This document shows, piece by piece, positions 62,103-64,000 of a stretch of 64,000 nucleotides of DNA (the first letter of the stretch is position 1; the number at the start of each line of letters is the position of its first letter). The position numbers and the translations under genes are program-made. The stretch is from Zeugodacus cucurbitae. Its lineage: Eukaryota > Arthropoda > Insecta > Diptera > Tephritidae. The notes beneath the pieces were generated by a model that was not told where the DNA came from, searched no databases, and saw only the letters and a list, made by a program, of their open reading frames with translations. The stretch is from positions 12,839,001 to 12,903,000 of the forward strand of contig NC_071669.1 in the NCBI RefSeq assembly GCF_028554725.1. Direction: 5' to 3'.

Positions 62103-64000
62103 GCTCATTCTTCGAATGCCACGTCGAAATATGTCGACGCCAAGGCCCTACAGTACCGCAGAGCGGAGTCGCGGCGGACGTGCGACTCAAGTACTATTAG
62201 CAATGTTGAAGTATATATTGCGAAACGTCTTTAAGTGTATTTAGTTGAGTATTACGAACAACTACGAGTGTACGAGTGCCTTGCAATGGAAATGCATGTC
62301 AAACTCAAACCAAAGTAATGCATCTTAAATAACTAAGAAACTAAGTCAGCGCGGAAATCATTATTGAAAGAGGGTGGTCCACGAATTGCATATGGCCCGC
62401 TGATAAACCGTTACGCGTTGTTGTTTGCATTACAATGCATTTAATGGTTACTATTGATTTCTGTTGCTTTTGTTGTATTTTGAGTTTTCGAACAGTGAGA
62501 AAGATTTTTGCCAGTAACAGTTGTAAATCGGATTAAGCTTGTACCATGACGAAGAGCCATGAGTTGAATGAAGCTAAATAGCGTGGCACTGAGCTACTCT
62601 CTGTTGTTGGAGGTGTGTTGGGAGGATCCGAGCTTCCCCTAGTTCGTGGAAGGGTGTTGGGTGGCGTTGAGCTGGGTGGAACTGGGTGTGTTTCAGGGCG
62701 TTGCTAAAAGTTCGAATGAAATTATTGTTGTTTAAGCTGTAGGCGGAATTGTTGAAATTGTTGTTGTTGTTGTTAATACCATTGGTGTTACTGTTATGTG
62801 TATGAAAAGTTACAAATTGCAACAAGCGTGTTTTTATAGTTCAACAGCATAGTACGCGATACTCATTTTTTGGCGCACGAAGTAGCACGGAAGAGTGGGA
62901 GAGAGAGGGGTTGTAAGTGAAGGTTTTTAGAAGTCAAGCAAAGCTGCGCATGCAACGGAGGCATTGGAACGATGATGGGATCATAGAAGCAAACAACTTC
63001 ACTGAATTAGAAAATACCAACGGGGGCGAAATAACTTTATGATGCAGTTGCGTACCAAGTGATAAGCTTTCTTTAAGCGTTGCAAGTGGAGAAAGATATG
63101 TGTTTATTGAGGCAAGTAAATAGCATTAAAAGGGATGGAAACTCAATTGATACACCAATGATTTTGTTAAATTGACGGCTGCTAACAGAGTTGACAGAAT
63201 ATTTCATTCATATGATAAGACTTAGTTGTGTACTTCTCACACGGTTAATGAAATAAATGTCATAGAAGGACTCGTGTTCCCGTGGACAAATTCGTAAATA
63301 GACTTTAAAAATTGTTCTAAAATTAGCTGACGAATTTTTCAGGACTTATTATCACATATATTGGGAATATTTATGTGAAGACTTTATTTTTATTGACAGT
63401 AGGCGTAAATTTTAAGTATTCCAGCATTCTTTCGAGACCAAAGTGCTTTTTATGTGTCATCATATTCGTCAGGCCATTCCAACAACACACATAAGAGGTC
63501 TATGCACCACCACGAGGGATATGCGACAGAAAATAGCATTTATTCTTTCCAAAACCCTAGTTCTTTTATTACAAGGCGACTTAGTTCTAAGAAATAGTTC
63601 TAAATCATCTCCTAAACTTAAATTTCCGCTTTATGACCAATTCACTGACCCTAACAAGACTTTCATATGTTATTGTCCACACAACGTGACTAGCAAATAT
63701 TTTTACCACTGAACTGAGGCACAACAGAGCCAATAATGAAAGTCATGTCTTTCACATCCTCTGAGAACAACTACATATATACTGTCGCGTTCGTTGCAGA
63801 CAGTCTAGACAGCGATGACGACAAGTGTCTAACGGGTTTCCAATATAATTATGTCTTCCTCGATTGCAAAATTGTGTGACAGTACGTTCTATAAGCTTAC
63901 AAAAGTCAGTGTAGCCACAAGTAGCAGCCATCTCCGTTTAAGCGCCTTTAGGTTTCTGTGTGGGTGACAACAGCTGAGTTGGTTATGCCATTATTCCTGC
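62103..64000. other. Terminal stretch with weak minus-strand exon candidate
   Basis: A GC-rich hairpin (GAGTCGC ... GCGACTC, 62166-62188) follows the candidate exon. On the minus strand 62533-62703 there is a Pro/Ser/Thr-rich open frame beyond an acceptor-like TTTTAG. An overlapping frame at 62574-62825 starts poly-Asn from an (AAC)n tract at 62756-62777. Beyond about 62900 nothing is recognised. Confidence 0.3.

Overview
This window looks like non-coding DNA from a higher dipteran, most likely a tephritid fruit fly. The evidence is the AT-rich background, the many (CAA)n/(TTG)n tracts, short interrupted ORFs, spliceosomal-type exon borders, and insect-type mariner, hAT-like and RTE-type elements. 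The species assignment is an inference. Nothing prokaryotic (operons, Shine-Dalgarno sites, CRISPR) is present. No tRNA or rRNA gene was seen by eye. Apart from transposon ORFs, no protein gene can be named; the window reads best as the long introns or flanks of one or more genes.

Layout. 0-8 kb: a candidate TATA/Inr promoter with a short 5' UTR exon (562-616), then CAA-rich DNA, then 2.5 kb of extremely AT-rich DNA built from diverged 370-550 bp duplications, a dispersed repeat (5.84-6.75 kb) and a candidate untranslated exon (7417-7914). 9.5-19.6 kb: an internally deleted mariner (9502-10376), a possible coiled-coil coding exon (about 11443-11593), a LINE tail (about 13141-13560), then arrays of a 97-147 bp repeat carrying a GGTGGCAACTCT-type box. 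A Tc1-like MITE (16154-16367) sits inside one array, and an hAT-like element (18600-19275) has a perfect GTGGCAAC target duplication inside another such box. 19.6-39 kb: mostly anonymous DNA with a CTGTCAG-rich minisatellite (24.3 kb), a second deleted mariner (31626-32345), a candidate UTR exon (35997-36182) and a 27-nt microexon candidate (38233-38259).

39-64 kb: a perfect 111-copy hexanucleotide array (39246-39911), a pogo/Tigger-like MITE (45060-45231), and one nearly complete RTE-clade retrotransposon (46068-about 49372). Its 985-codon ORF is open but has lost a catalytic aspartate in the endonuclease domain. Further on come a fourth box array (54.6-55.0 kb), another dispersed repeat, a duplicated 42-bp module pairing a forkhead-type site with a palindromic ecdysone-receptor-type site (57688-57782), and candidate terminal exons near 62 kb.

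How the parts fit: the candidate promoter, UTR exons, microexon and the + strand terminal exon near 62 kb share one strand and could belong to one long-intron gene. No sequence here proves that they are spliced together. The nested insertions (MITE into box array, hAT-like element into a box) give a relative order of events.
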